NCBI RefSeq assembly: GCF_902686445.1
Contig: NC_062220.1
Location: forward strand, 115,678,643 to 115,742,642
From: Sciurus carolinensis
Lineage: Eukaryota; Chordata; Mammalia; Rodentia; Sciuridae
Direction of reading: 5' to 3'
DNA: 64,000 nt
The first letter of the stretch is position 1; each line of letters begins with the position of its first letter. Of the stretch, positions 57,795-60,396 are shown piece by piece. The translations under genes and the position numbers were made by a program. The notes under the pieces were generated by a model. The model made no database searches, was not told where the DNA came from, and saw nothing but the letters and a program-made list of their open reading frames with translations.

Positions 57795-59967
57795 GTACTG
57801 GGGATTGAACCCAGGGCCTTGTGCTTGCAAGGCAAGCACTCTACCAACTGAGCTATATCCCCAGCCCCAAACCCATTGCTTTTGATTGTTACATCCTGAA
57901 GGTATTTTTCTTTTTCAGAATGGAAGAAATGATATCACATTCATTTGTTGATTTTTACAATTTAGTAAGCGAAAACTGAAACATGCAGAAGAAGGGGGTG
58001 GGGAATTGCCAGAATGACAAACTTAGGAAGATGGTTTCTAACCATAGTAGGGGGTGGCCTTTGACATTTTACCCAGAGCAGGAGAGAAGGTAGTGCCTAT
58101 GGATAGCTGATGGGGGTAATACCTGGTGGGACTTGGAGAAAATTCTCTTATACTTGACTTTATTTTCTTGGTGGGACAGGAAGAAGGTTATTCACCTGAG
58201 AGAAATTGAAGAAGAGTTATTATAGGTTTAAGAAAAGAGGATATTAATTTGTCTAAGTCATCTTCAAACTAGGGCCTGTGTTATTGCCTAAAGGTTCACA
58301 TTTATGAATAATCTTAAGGGAATCTTCTTGTAGACAGTCAACTTGTATAGGTATGCTTCCTTGAAATCTGCCAAACAAAGGGCCTTGATTGCAGGCTTCC
58401 TCCCACTTTGGAATAAAAAGCAGACCCTCACCCATTCCAAATCTTAGTTTATTTTATCACCCCTTGGATTGTCCTTGCTTCTTGTCTGCTCATGGATTTT
58501 ATTATTGTTTTGCTTTGTTTTTTTTTTTTTGTTTTGTTTGTTATTTGAGATGGGGTCTTGTTATATTGTCCAGGCTGGTCTGAGCTCCTGGGCTCAAGCA
58601 ATCTTTTTTGCACATGCCACCATGTCTGACTTTTTTTTTTTTTAAATCCACAAACAGTAACTTTTACAGAGAGCAAGTTTTATTTAAGAAATGGGAAGGA
58701 TAGAGACAATTTCTTTAAAGAGAAGGAGCCCCAGACCTGGTGTCTGTGGGAGGGGGTGCAGCTTGATTTCTTATAGACCCTGGAATCTCCCTCTTTAATT
58801 ATTGTCTTCTCTTTCTTCCCTGTTTACGCGACTGGGAGCAGCAGCATGGAGGTTAATTGTTAGCGACCCAGAGTGTGGAGGAGCACGTTTGCAGAGGTTA
58901 ACCAATCTCAGAGGTTGACTGTTAGCAACCCATTGTTTTCTCTTTGATAACTAGCTGTCACTCTCTTGACCTCCATCATTCATTACCTACACTGACTGCT
59001 TGACCTTTGCCCCTGCCTCAGTTTCTTGAGGAATGTGACCTATCCTGCCCACTTAGGCTAGGCAGGACTGCAAGTAAATTGCATTTTGGCAAAGAAAGCA
59101 TATGGAGGTCAGCACAGTGGGCCCATTTTATAGAATTATCCTCTTAATTTTGTGTTCATACCATTCTCATTTATCTGTCCCCTAACACTTTCAGCCAGGT
59201 GTGATGGTTCATGCATATAATGCTAGCAACTTGGGAGACAGGAGGATCACAAGTTCAGCCAGCCTTAGCAACTTACTGGGGTCCTAAGCACTTAGTGAGA
59301 CCCTGTCTCAAAATAAAAAATATAATGGACTGGGGATGTTGTTCAGTGGTGAAGCATACGTGGTTCAATCCTTGCTATCAAAAAAATAAATAATAAAAAT
59401 AAATAAGTAAATAAAGACCTTTCAACCCAAATTCTCATAACTTAGGATTCTGCTAAGGGATTGTCACTTCCTTGTTTCTAATTTTAGCCTTTCCAATGTG
59501 TTTCTGTGTTGTTTGTGTCTCCCTCTCCCCCCATCATCTATCCTTCCCTCTTCATCCCCTATTCCCTCTCTCTTTCAGTATTGGGGATTGAACCCATGGC
59601 ATTGCATGTACTAGGCAAGTGCTCTACCACTAAGCTGCATCCCCAGCCATTATAATATTTTTATTGAGACAGGATTTTGCTAAGTGCCCAGACTGGCCTG
59701 AAACTTGTGATTCTCCTCCCTCATCTTCCCAAATTGTTGAGATTACAGATATGCATCACCTTGCCCAGGTCAGTATCTCCTTTGATTGTATTGTTTTCTC
59801 TGATTTTCAGGTTTGGTCAAGGTGGCAGGAGCAGCTTCTTCATTGCCAGAGGGAGAGACAGAAGGTGGTCTCTGCAGTACGACATCATCAGTGCTGGCAA
59901 AAACAGACATCACTGAAGGCCTGGCTTGAATACCTGCATATGCGCAGAGTGAAGAGACAGCAGAATA
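5682..59967 (+). CDS. SFI1: SFI1 spindle-pole/centriole protein, 5' part of the coding sequence (spliced)
   Basis: The joined coding parts are 5682-5704, 18746-18919, 21878-21949, 35174-35284, 37262-37356, 44989-45106, 47905-48007 and 59811-59967: 853 nt, 284 codons plus one base. All junctions keep frame and all have AG acceptors and GT donors. Sfi1 proteins bind centrins along a long helix made of short tryptophan-containing repeats and act in centriole and spindle-pole organisation. Here a basic, serine-rich N terminus (residues 1-60) leads into repeats with [46 protein letters not shown] and KAWLEYL. Mammalian SFI1 is about 1,240 residues (recalled), so roughly three quarters of the protein is beyond the window. 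The spliced protein follows recalled human SFI1 residue by residue with conservative changes. No frame disruption is seen. Confidence 0.95.
5958..6036 (+). mobile_element. ID SINE
   Basis: gttggggatgtagctcagtg to ggttcaatccctagcacc; the A tail is decayed. Confidence 0.75.
6250..6562 (-). mobile_element. Old L1 ORF2 fragment followed by B1-ID dimer
   Basis: 6250-6372 matches a conserved L1 ORF2 stretch in reverse (gcattcctgggattaacccc, tgttggatttggttttctag). 6373-6562 is a reverse B1-ID dimer (cagtattgagaattgaacct to actgtgcctggc). Confidence 0.7.
7276..7558 (-). mobile_element. B1-ID dimer interrupted by an ID SINE
   Basis: The reverse dimer starts at 7276 and resumes at about 7513. A reverse ID lies at about 7425-7498. 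The dimer's ctggcctcaaactt occurs on both sides (7394-7407 and 7499-7512), consistent with a target duplication. Confidence 0.75.
7558..7628. repeat. AT-rich simple repeat
   Basis: Alternating TATATGT/ATATAT, about 70 bases, adjoining the SINE. Confidence 0.85.
7868..8080 (-). mobile_element. B1-ID dimer SINE
   Basis: ggtaccggggattgaactca through gtgagccacaatgcctgac; complete and reverse. An old L1-like stretch precedes it at about 7640-7800. Confidence 0.8.
8100..9620 (-). mobile_element. Ancient L1 (L1M-like) with nested SINEs
   Basis: Reverse-orientation L1 text around the end of ORF1 and start of ORF2 (for example ttgagacaatactgttggat, attactgatatgtatgtggg, gttaccttagacgttgtaac). Nested in it are a reverse ID (about 8280-8375), a reverse dimer (8711-8902), a forward dimer (9246-9442) and an ID fragment (9450-9522). 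Confidence 0.6.
9680..10255 (-). mobile_element. Ancient L1 3' fragment with nested ID SINE
   Basis: Reverse L1M text (tatgaatttgtctattctag, aattatattccattgtgtgc). A reverse ID with an inserted CT-rich tract lies at 10024-10131. Confidence 0.65.
10268..10613 (-). mobile_element. B1 monomer and B1-ID dimer, tandem
   Basis: 10268-10392 is a 7SL-derived B1-like monomer in reverse (caggctggtcttgaactcct, gtagctggaattacaggcac). 10404-10613 is a complete reverse dimer after a 31-T run. Confidence 0.8.
10773..10815. repeat. CA/CAGA-rich simple repeat
   Basis: Interrupted run of acacaca and acagacac units. Confidence 0.8.
10916..11376. repeat. Foldback: 72-base inverted repeat around an old repeat
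   Basis: Left arm 10916-10988 (actacacatggcattttg onward) is the near-perfect reverse complement of 11297-11368, with a 308-base loop. The loop plus left arm is an old repeat resembling a mammalian element in reverse. The segment 11246-11364 that carries the right arm is bounded by the direct repeat TAGTGCCATTAG (11234-11245 and 11365-11376). A small perfect hairpin, GGGATAAT/ATTATCCC, lies in it at about 11249-11272. Confidence 0.75.
11420..13085 (-). mobile_element. Ancient mammalian L1M/HAL1-type LINE with nested SINEs
   Basis: Colinear with a widespread old LINE in reverse: ttgtcccattaccagtgatg, ttgatgatttgcgaatgaat, gttcaaattgtcccaaatct, ggaaatcagccatatctcca. Nested reverse SINEs: B1 (11508-11637), dimer (11649-11861), B1 (12170-12288) and dimer (12620-12811). 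Confidence 0.65.
13164..13565 (+). mobile_element. B1 monomer followed by B1-ID dimer with long tail
   Basis: gctgggcacagtggcacata (13164-13286), then a second B1 and an ID part (gggctgggactgtagctcag) with the tail type that ends near tccatatacaactctaaaaa. Confidence 0.75.
13598..13845 (+). mobile_element. Two ID SINE remnants around a (TG)n tract
   Basis: ID-like 13598-13656, a (TG)21 microsatellite at about 13657-13698, an AT/AC-rich stretch, then a second ID-like piece 13782-13845. Confidence 0.7.
14221..14348 (-). repeat. 3' R region of the ERV retrocopy
   Basis: 128 bases, closely matching 18331-18460. It contains AATAAA (TTTATT on + at 14233-14238). A TATA-like TTTATA on + at 14511-14516 lies in the presumed U3; that is about 165 bases upstream, so the 5' R copy may itself be slightly truncated. 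Confidence 0.8.
16603..16691 (+). mobile_element. ID SINE inside the ERV retrocopy
   Basis: Complete ID with 17 A. The perfect 16-base duplication AGAGCTGCAAAGTGCA is at 16587-16602 and 16692-16707. It therefore postdates the ERV insertion. Confidence 0.92.
18273..18290 (-). promoter_or_regulatory. Retroviral primer-binding-site-like sequence
   Basis: On the minus strand TTGGTACTGTGACTTGGA follows a CA that would end U5. It resembles the TGGTGCCGTGACTCGGAT type binding site of some human class I families such as HERV9 (tRNA-Arg type, recalled). Confidence 0.5.
18331..18460 (-). repeat. 5' R region of the ERV retrocopy
   Basis: 130 bases, about 90 per cent identical to 14221-14348 by eye. 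It directly abuts the target duplication at 18461, so the retrocopy's 5' end is at or near the transcript start. Confidence 0.8.
18746..18919 (+). CDS. SFI1: SFI1 exon 3 (basic N-terminal region)
   Basis: 174 nt, residues 8-65. The first base completes an AGA arginine codon split with exon 2, and the exon ends in phase 2 at ATC AG|GTGAGC. It encodes a lysine-, arginine- and serine-rich segment ([20 protein letters not shown] and onward) with no tryptophan repeat until the last third, where [15 protein letters not shown] begins the helical region. The length is a multiple of three with the same phase at both ends, so skipping this exon would keep the frame. A natural in-frame isoform is therefore possible. 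It starts about 150 bases after a SINE remnant ends at 18596. Confidence 0.93.
19200..19412 (-). mobile_element. B1-ID dimer SINE
   Basis: 18-T run, ggtacccaggattgaaccca through accactgtgcctggctc; complete and reverse. Confidence 0.87.
19440..19900 (+). mobile_element. Ancient L2-like repeat
   Basis: Text such as ttcattcaacaaaaatttac, agtacttactctgtcaggtg and tgataagttctatgagcaga matches a widespread old mammalian repeat family. Boundaries are uncertain. Confidence 0.5.
20170..21705 (+). pseudogene. Decayed L1 ORF2 3' part and 3'UTR, sense strand
   Basis: Sense L1 ORF2 text: a Y-x-NNES..KK-like region near 20240, catcacaatgcccaatttca, aacagcatggtactggcata, ggattaaagatctaggctta. It then deletes toward a 3' end with agaaaatgtggtttatgtct and ends accaataaaaaaatc. 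Frames are broken throughout. Truncated at the 5' side. Confidence 0.8.
21878..21949 (+). CDS. SFI1: SFI1 exon 4 (first tryptophan repeat)
   Basis: 72 nt, residues 66-89, phase 2 to phase 2, donor CCAG|GTAATA. It encodes [18 protein letters not shown] and onward. LYLWIRM looks like the first Sfi1 repeat core (aromatic/leucine, then W). The length is a multiple of three, so skipping would be in frame. Sequence conservation with recalled human SFI1 is essentially complete here, which argues for strong selection on this repeat. Confidence 0.95.
22020..22141 (-). mobile_element. ID-tail SINE (sciurid type)
   Basis: Reverse tail (ttagttggccacagggctag) and ID head (ctgagctacaactccagcc). Flanking repeat CATTCTAGG at about 21987 and 22145. 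Confidence 0.8.
22888..23082 (+). mobile_element. B1-ID dimer SINE
   Basis: gctgggcatggtggcacatg through ggttcaatccctaatacc; complete and forward. Confidence 0.87.
23530..23800 (+). mobile_element. MIR-like fragment interrupted by a B1
   Basis: Old MIR-like text on both sides of a reverse B1 at 23626-23748. The B1 has the perfect 14-base duplication AGGCCTCAATTTCT at 23612-23625 and 23749-23762. Confidence 0.65.
23998..24185 (-). mobile_element. B1-ID dimer SINE
   Basis: agtactggggattgaatcta through gccaccactgctggct; reverse. Confidence 0.82.
24219..24345 (+). mobile_element. ID-tail SINE (sciurid type)
   Basis: ID head followed by the diagnostic tail aataaaggtccattgacaac. Flanked by agaaatgtcagaggg and agaaatatcagaggg. 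Confidence 0.88.
24571..24783 (-). mobile_element. B1-ID dimer SINE
   Basis: gtactggcaattgaacccaa through gctgccacctggct; reverse and moderately decayed. Confidence 0.8.
25420..30690 (-). pseudogene. Near full-length L1 retrotransposon, antisense and decayed
   Basis: On the minus strand it runs from a truncated 5'UTR (about 30490-30690), through ORF1 (about 29640-30485) and ORF2 (about 25690-29440), to a 3'UTR ending near 25430. ORF1 shows a coiled-coil part ([20 protein letters not shown]) and the region [19 protein letters not shown]2 shows endonuclease text (NTIILGDF near 29070) and reverse transcriptase with the catalytic FADD motif (near 27400). Both frames are broken by many shifts and stops, so it is inactive. 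A possible short duplication, CCAAAAT, flanks it (about 25365 and 30670) but is weak. Confidence 0.9.
30317..30343 (-). repeat. Poly(A) tract inside L1 ORF1
   Basis: 27 T on the + strand, so 27 A in the ORF1 sense strand. They give a polylysine run before the frame breaks. The copy at 60343-64000 has about 10 A at the same place. Confidence 0.85.
30840..31110 (+). repeat. Old interspersed repeat, same family as 10940-11245
   Basis: Shared text: gaagattttattttggttca, atctgtggcaaggcagtaca, gctaggctccacccttgaaa. Family unidentified. Confidence 0.55.
30945..31192 (+). repeat. Duplicated block, copy 1
   Basis: 248 bases from CAGGGTAGGCCAGC to CTTTTTTTCTCC, about 97 per cent identical to 32697-32945. 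It lies partly inside an old repeat that continues to its left, so this is the likely source copy. Confidence 0.9.
31570..31658 (-). mobile_element. ID SINE with target duplication
   Basis: T run, gcggtgctgagaattgaacc to ccacatccccagcccc. The perfect duplication TCCTTAACTCTTTTT is at 31555-31569 and 31659-31673. Confidence 0.9.
32697..32945 (+). repeat. Duplicated block, copy 2
   Basis: 249 bases, six differences from copy 1. The repeat context seen left of copy 1 is missing here, so this is the likely inserted copy. Same orientation, about 1.75 kb away. Confidence 0.9.
33445..33834. mobile_element. Two B1-ID dimers, opposite orientation
   Basis: 33445-33626 is reverse (ccgggggatttaccccaggg to gcacctggct). 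33664-33834 is forward (gctaggtgtcatggtgcatg to attctcagtgc plus A tail). They could pair as an inverted repeat in RNA. Confidence 0.82.
34027..34238 (-). mobile_element. B1-ID dimer SINE
   Basis: T run, ggtaccaggcattgaatcct to accactatgcccagct; reverse. Confidence 0.83.
34759..34857 (+). mobile_element. ID SINE, young-looking
   Basis: gggctggggagatagctcag, perfect B box GGTTCGATCC, A tail of about 23. Flanked by tagtctaagtttt and tagttctaagtttt. Confidence 0.9.
34988..35126 (-). mobile_element. ID-tail SINE next to the exon 5 acceptor
   Basis: 24-T run, tail (agttgccaatggaccttta), ID head ending acaactcctgcc. The perfect 15-base duplication CTCCAACTTCATCTT is at 34973-34987 and 35127-35141. 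The second copy ends 32 bases before exon 5. Confidence 0.92.
35174..35284 (+). CDS. SFI1: SFI1 exon 5
   Basis: 111 nt, residues 90-126, phase 2 to phase 2. The acceptor is GGCCCAAG and the donor TATAG|GTCAGA. It encodes [20 protein letters not shown] and onward through [16 protein letters not shown], giving two closely spaced tryptophan repeat cores (FEEWKEEW and HREWKL). The acceptor's pyrimidine tract (35144-35163, CTAACTCTCTTATGTTTTTC) and the likely branch site CTAAC at 35144-35148 lie only 3-7 bases past a SINE insertion. The length is a multiple of three. Confidence 0.94.
36013..36227 (+). mobile_element. B1-ID dimer SINE
   Basis: cctggtgtggtggtgcatcc to ggttcaatctctgctacc plus A tail. 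Confidence 0.83.
36719..37206 (+). mobile_element. Three forward SINEs upstream of exon 6
   Basis: ID at 36719-36806 (gggctggggatatagctcag), B1-ID dimer at 36819-37008 and B1-ID dimer at 37025-37206. Each ends with an A run. The last one stops about 50 bases before the exon. Confidence 0.85.
37262..37356 (+). CDS. SFI1: SFI1 exon 6
   Basis: 95 nt, completing residue 127 and reaching residue 158, phase 2 in and phase 1 out, donor CATG|GTGAGA. It encodes [20 protein letters not shown] and onward to the AEDH boundary, carrying the FQNWKIYV repeat core. The length is not a multiple of three, so skipping would shift frame. Three adjacent forward SINEs lie immediately upstream, but the strong pyrimidine tract TTTTGCTTTTCTGTTCCTCAG is intact. 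Confidence 0.95.
38284..39350 (+). mobile_element. B1-ID dimer SINE split by an L1
   Basis: The B1-like monomer (38284-38400) and the ID-like monomer (39265-39350) are separated by an L1 insertion. The break falls just at the start of the ID part (agggcttgg). Confidence 0.85.
38418..39247 (+). pseudogene. 5'-truncated L1 with 17-base target duplication
   Basis: Sense L1 ORF2 C-terminal part (open for 115 codons from 38414, with the peptides [20 protein letters not shown] and [20 protein letters not shown]), then the 3'UTR (GGGTGGGAGGGG near 39000). It ends in A-rich sequence. TAAAATATAGGGCTTGG is duplicated at 38401-38417 and 39248-39264. ORF2 is broken by a stop at 38759. Confidence 0.93.
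39503..39618 (-). mobile_element. B1-like monomer
   Basis: gagacagggtctttctaagt to gcaccactgtacccaatc; no ID part. Confidence 0.75.
39668..40232 (-). pseudogene. L1 ORF2 C-terminal fragment, antisense
   Basis: Minus-strand peptide text such as [20 protein letters not shown] and [20 protein letters not shown] matches the other L1 copies. It lacks a 3'UTR and poly(A), so its 3' side is cut off. A (TA)n tract at about 39775-39812 is expanded inside it. Confidence 0.82.
40268..41070. mobile_element. Old antisense L1 with four SINEs
   Basis: About 40350-40870 is old reverse L1 ORF2 text (gaggctgtcaaactgttttc, tttgaatttccctaataagt). SINEs: forward ID 40268-40352, reverse ID 40463-40567 (duplication aggtatgttcaatttt on both sides), forward ID-tail SINE 40873-41010, and a reverse B1 fragment 41011-41070. 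Confidence 0.7.
41080..42310 (-). mobile_element. Ancient L1 ORF2 fragment with nested SINE
   Basis: Reverse L1M text (ttgtgtcttcagtcttttta, gttgttgatttgagacatta, ggcccagaatatgtcctgtc). A reverse B1-ID dimer lies at about 41910-42108. Confidence 0.7.
42510..42856. mobile_element. MIR fragment and forward B1-ID dimer
   Basis: 42510-42655 is MIR-like in reverse (ttatagatgaggaacttttg). 42662-42856 is a forward dimer (gttgggcacagtggtgcaca to ggttcaatccccagtgc). Confidence 0.7.
42857..43470 (-). mobile_element. ERV fragment related to the 14.2-18.5 kb retrocopy
   Basis: Colinear similarity with about 16370-16830: tctgatggagaagcagatct against tctgatggaaatgcagattt, aagcattatt on both, and cagagacccccaacctcagt against cagagaccccaatctcaatc. 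Same orientation as the retrocopy. Its own ends are not defined. Confidence 0.65.
43905..44217. mobile_element. Forward ID, reverse B1 fragment, reverse ID
   Basis: Forward ID 43905-44005, reverse B1 44018-44104, reverse ID 44120-44217 following a (TTTG)n tract. CTCATCTTTTTG-like sequence flanks the last. Confidence 0.8.
44270..44460 (-). mobile_element. Ancient L1-like fragment
   Basis: atgcatccatcacccaactt and ttttgtcacattcctgtagt resemble old L1 3' sequence in reverse. Weak. Confidence 0.4.
44748..44963 (+). mobile_element. B1-ID dimer SINE abutting the exon 7 acceptor
   Basis: gctaggtgtggtggtgtaca to (AAAAT)n tail. The duplication AAAAACCATCTCTT (44734-44747) and AAAAACATCTCTT (44964-44976) places the insertion 12 bases before the exon 7 acceptor end. 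Confidence 0.9.
44989..45106 (+). CDS. SFI1: SFI1 exon 7
   Basis: 118 nt, residues 159-197 plus two bases, phase 1 in and phase 2 out. The acceptor is TATATCTAG and the donor TTACA|GTGAGT. It encodes [20 protein letters not shown] and onward to QRSIL, with the AWKSWLIYV repeat core. Only about 25 bases of original intron lie between the A-rich SINE tail and the exon, so this acceptor has a short, weak pyrimidine tract. The length is not a multiple of three, so skipping the exon would shift the frame. Confidence 0.94.
45380..45975. mobile_element. Two MIR fragments
   Basis: 45380-45510 resembles MIR in reverse (ctcatttaattctcatcata). 45775-45975 resembles MIR forward (gacttggatttgaatccctg, cattttctcatctgtgaagt). 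Confidence 0.6.
45562..45698 (+). repeat. 78-base imperfect tandem duplication
   Basis: GATATGTGTACCAG starts at 45562 and again at 45640, and both units end near TTGTCTCTG. Roughly 80 per cent identity over the shared part. Confidence 0.7.
46244..46336 (-). mobile_element. ID SINE with target duplication
   Basis: T run, gcggtactggggattgaacc to tatccccagccc. AGTAAATGTTTT repeats on both sides (about 46231 and 46337). Confidence 0.88.
46470..46875. mobile_element. Reverse ID-tail SINE and forward ID
   Basis: 46470-46582 is a reverse ID-tail element (gttcatggacttttatttat; acaaccccagccct). 46786-46875 is a forward ID with A tail. Confidence 0.8.
47000..47572 (-). mobile_element. Cluster of four reverse SINEs
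   Basis: ID remnant (47000-47080), B1-ID dimer (47081-47305), ID-tail SINE (47312-47450) and B1-like monomer (47451-47572), head to tail. Confidence 0.78.
47700..47760. repeat. CT-rich simple repeat
   Basis: (TTTC)n-type pyrimidine run. Confidence 0.85.
47905..48007 (+). CDS. SFI1: SFI1 exon 8
   Basis: 103 nt, completing residue 198 and ending residue 232 exactly (phase 0), donor CTACAG|GTGAGT. With the CA carried over from exon 7 it encodes [20 protein letters not shown] and onward to [15 protein letters not shown] is the repeat core. A reverse ID SINE begins about 16-30 bases after the donor. Confidence 0.95.
48024..48134 (-). mobile_element. ID SINE just after the exon 8 donor
   Basis: (TTTG)n then tatgctggagattgaaccca to tatccccagcc. 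CAAACTT flanks it (48019 and 48133). Confidence 0.83.
48842..49318. mobile_element. Two old ID SINEs
   Basis: Forward ID at 48842-48925 and decayed reverse ID at 49240-49318. Confidence 0.65.
49345..49540 (-). mobile_element. MIR fragment
   Basis: Reverse MIR text (aactaggcaggttaagtaac, ccctgtactaagtactttac). Confidence 0.65.
49863..50215 (+). mobile_element. B1, (TA)n and ID-tail SINE complex
   Basis: B1-like monomer 49863-49985, (TA)20 at 49986-50025, ID-tail SINE 50027-50150 and an ID-like remnant 50163-50215. Confidence 0.78.
50345..52110 (-). mobile_element. MIR-like and ancient L1 with nested SINEs
   Basis: 50345-50470 is MIR-like. About 50560-52110 is old antisense L1M (aaccaccacccaaatttaaa, gtctggtggctagaagtaaa, tattgttttccatagggata). 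Nested reverse SINEs are an ID-tail element (50886-50980), an ID (51433-51510) and a B1-ID dimer (51512-51715). Confidence 0.6.
52110..52360 (+). mobile_element. MIR fragment
   Basis: Text such as agtcagactgcccaggtggt and tgagctgcttaaccttcatg matches MIR forward. Confidence 0.7.
52380..54540 (-). mobile_element. Ancient L1 ORF2 fragment split by the composite L1
   Basis: 52440-52479 and 54395-54540 join into old reverse L1 ORF2 text (aggatcaatttctcaagttc, attaagtcatcttatccatg) once 52480-54377 is removed. Confidence 0.65.
52497..54377 (-). pseudogene. Composite, internally deleted L1 with intact ends
   Basis: On the minus strand: genuine 5' end with CAAGATGG (54362-54369 on +), 5'UTR to about 53860, ORF1 start (about 53635-53817), a junction near 53625-53632, ORF2 C-terminal part (53107-53598, peptide [20 protein letters not shown]), a 3'UTR with AATAAA and A run (to about 52770), then a second L1 3' end (52497-52765). 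One perfect 17-base duplication, TGCTTCTTATTAATTTT, is at 52480-52496 and 54378-54394. About 4 kb between ORF1 start and ORF2 end is missing, so it cannot encode a working machinery. Confidence 0.88.
54545..54695 (+). mobile_element. Ancient L2-like fragment
   Basis: catatatggccttgcagtcc, agctttggcttttattccag and aaggaatgatgtgatag match the same old family as 19440-19900. Confidence 0.5.
54822..55018 (+). mobile_element. B1-ID dimer SINE
   Basis: agctgggcatggtggtgctt to a shortened ID part (ggattcaatcctcggttc); the ID half is internally deleted. Confidence 0.82.
55487..55612 (-). mobile_element. ID-tail SINE
   Basis: Tail (agttgttgatggaccttta) and ID head (gagccacaaccccagcccc); reverse. Confidence 0.82.
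55767..55855 (+). mobile_element. ID SINE with target duplication
   Basis: Complete ID. The perfect 14-base duplication AAGAAACACTAGGG is at 55753-55766 and 55856-55869. Confidence 0.92.
55947..56480 (-). mobile_element. Solo LTR with 5-base target duplication
   Basis: 534 bases. On the minus strand it begins TGTTGTGGGC and ends GCCCCATAACA, short inverted ends TG...CA. GGGAC is duplicated at 55942-55946 and 56481-56485. AATAAA lies about 60 bases from the 3' end (TTTATT on + at 56008-56013), giving the expected R/U5 position. No internal retroviral sequence is attached, so it arose by LTR-LTR recombination. A 5-base duplication fits ERVL-like or some class I elements; the family is not identified. 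Confidence 0.88.
56689..57170 (+). mobile_element. Forward SINE cluster with (CA)n
   Basis: B1-like/ID dimer 56689-56830, ID-tail SINE 56843-56960, ID 56965-57040, (CA)n about 57037-57075, ID 57082-57170. Confidence 0.78.
57327..57690 (+). mobile_element. Forward SINE cluster
   Basis: B1-like monomer 57327-57425, B1-ID dimer 57428-57600, ID 57610-57690. Confidence 0.75.
57766..57866 (-). mobile_element. ID SINE
   Basis: About 31 T, ggtactggggattgaaccca to tatccccagcccc. ACCCATTGCTTTT flanks both sides (57753 and 57871). Confidence 0.9.
58536..58635 (-). mobile_element. B1-like monomer
   Basis: gagatggggtcttgttatat to ccaccatgtctgac; shortened. Confidence 0.72.
58655..59187 (-). mobile_element. 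Probable solo LTR
   Basis: On the minus strand it begins TGTTAGGGGACAGATAAATG (from 59187) and contains AATAAA near the other end (TTTATT on + at 58679-58684). The 3' boundary and target duplication are not clear. Different family from the LTR at 55947. Confidence 0.55.
59195..59405 (+). mobile_element. B1-ID dimer SINE
   Basis: agccaggtgtgatggttcat to gtggttcaatccttgctatc with an (AAAT)n tail. Confidence 0.82.
59575..59770 (-). mobile_element. B1-ID dimer upstream of exon 9
   Basis: cagtattggggattgaaccc to tgcatcaccttgcccaggt; reverse. Ends about 40 bases before exon 9. Confidence 0.8.
59811..59967 (+). CDS. SFI1: SFI1 exon 9
   Basis: 157 nt, residues 233-284 plus one base, phase 0 in and phase 1 out, donor ATA|GTAAGT. 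It encodes [20 protein letters not shown], then [20 protein letters not shown] and RVKRQQN, with two repeat cores (VWSRWQEQ and LKAWLEYL). The following exon is beyond 64000. The length is not a multiple of three. A reverse B1-ID dimer ends about 40 bases upstream and an ID SINE starts 100 bases downstream. Confidence 0.95.
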
Positions 59968-60066
59968 GTAAGTAGGAAGCCCTAGGCTCTCAACATAGAG
60001 GGTCTGGTCACAGTTCTATTCTACTGCCTGCTGCCGCTGATTTTTATGAAGAAGAAATATATCCAT

Positions 60067-60158
60067 AGGGGCTAGGGAGATAGCTCAGTTGGTAGAGTGC
60101 TTGCCTTGTAAGCACAAGGCCCTGGGTTCGATCCCCAGCACCCAAAAAAAAAAAAAAA
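60067..60158 (+). mobile_element. ID SINE, young-looking
   Basis: Near-consensus ID with GGTTCGATCC B box. The perfect 15-base duplication AAGAAATATATCCAT is at 60052-60066 and 60159-60173. Confidence 0.93.
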
Positions 60159-60342
60159 AAGAAATATATCCATCTTTTACAAATTTTGGGGAAAGAAGAT
60201 CAAGGACAAAAATAACATTATTCTGAATTCACATTTATTTCCTTTTGACCTTTACTTCTGTGCATATATTTTATTCATATGTGTTTTTAATTATTGTGAT
60301 TAACATATGTACTTTATTTCAAATAGTGTTATGAATATTGTG

Positions 60343-60396
60343 ATTTTTTTTTTTTTTTTTTTTAGTGTGGCTAAAGGTTTATCAATTTTGTTTATT
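60343..60396 (-). terminator. Internal L1 polyadenylation signal and tail
   Basis: TTTATT on + at 60391-60396 is AATAAA on the L1 sense strand. The element's ORF2 sequence stops at about 60364 and is followed by about 20 A (T on +). The spacing fits cleavage and polyadenylation. Confidence 0.75.

Larger units (their letters stand above)
48008..59810 (+). other. SFI1: SFI1 intron 8
   Basis: About 11.8 kb. It carries SINEs, old antisense L1 sequence interrupted by a composite L1 (52480-54394), a solo LTR (55947-56480) and a probable LTR (58655-59187). About 48140-48840, 48930-49235, 49545-49860, 55020-55485, 57870-58530 and 59405-59570 show nothing recognisable. The acceptor TCTGATTTTCAG ends at 59810. 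Confidence 0.7.
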
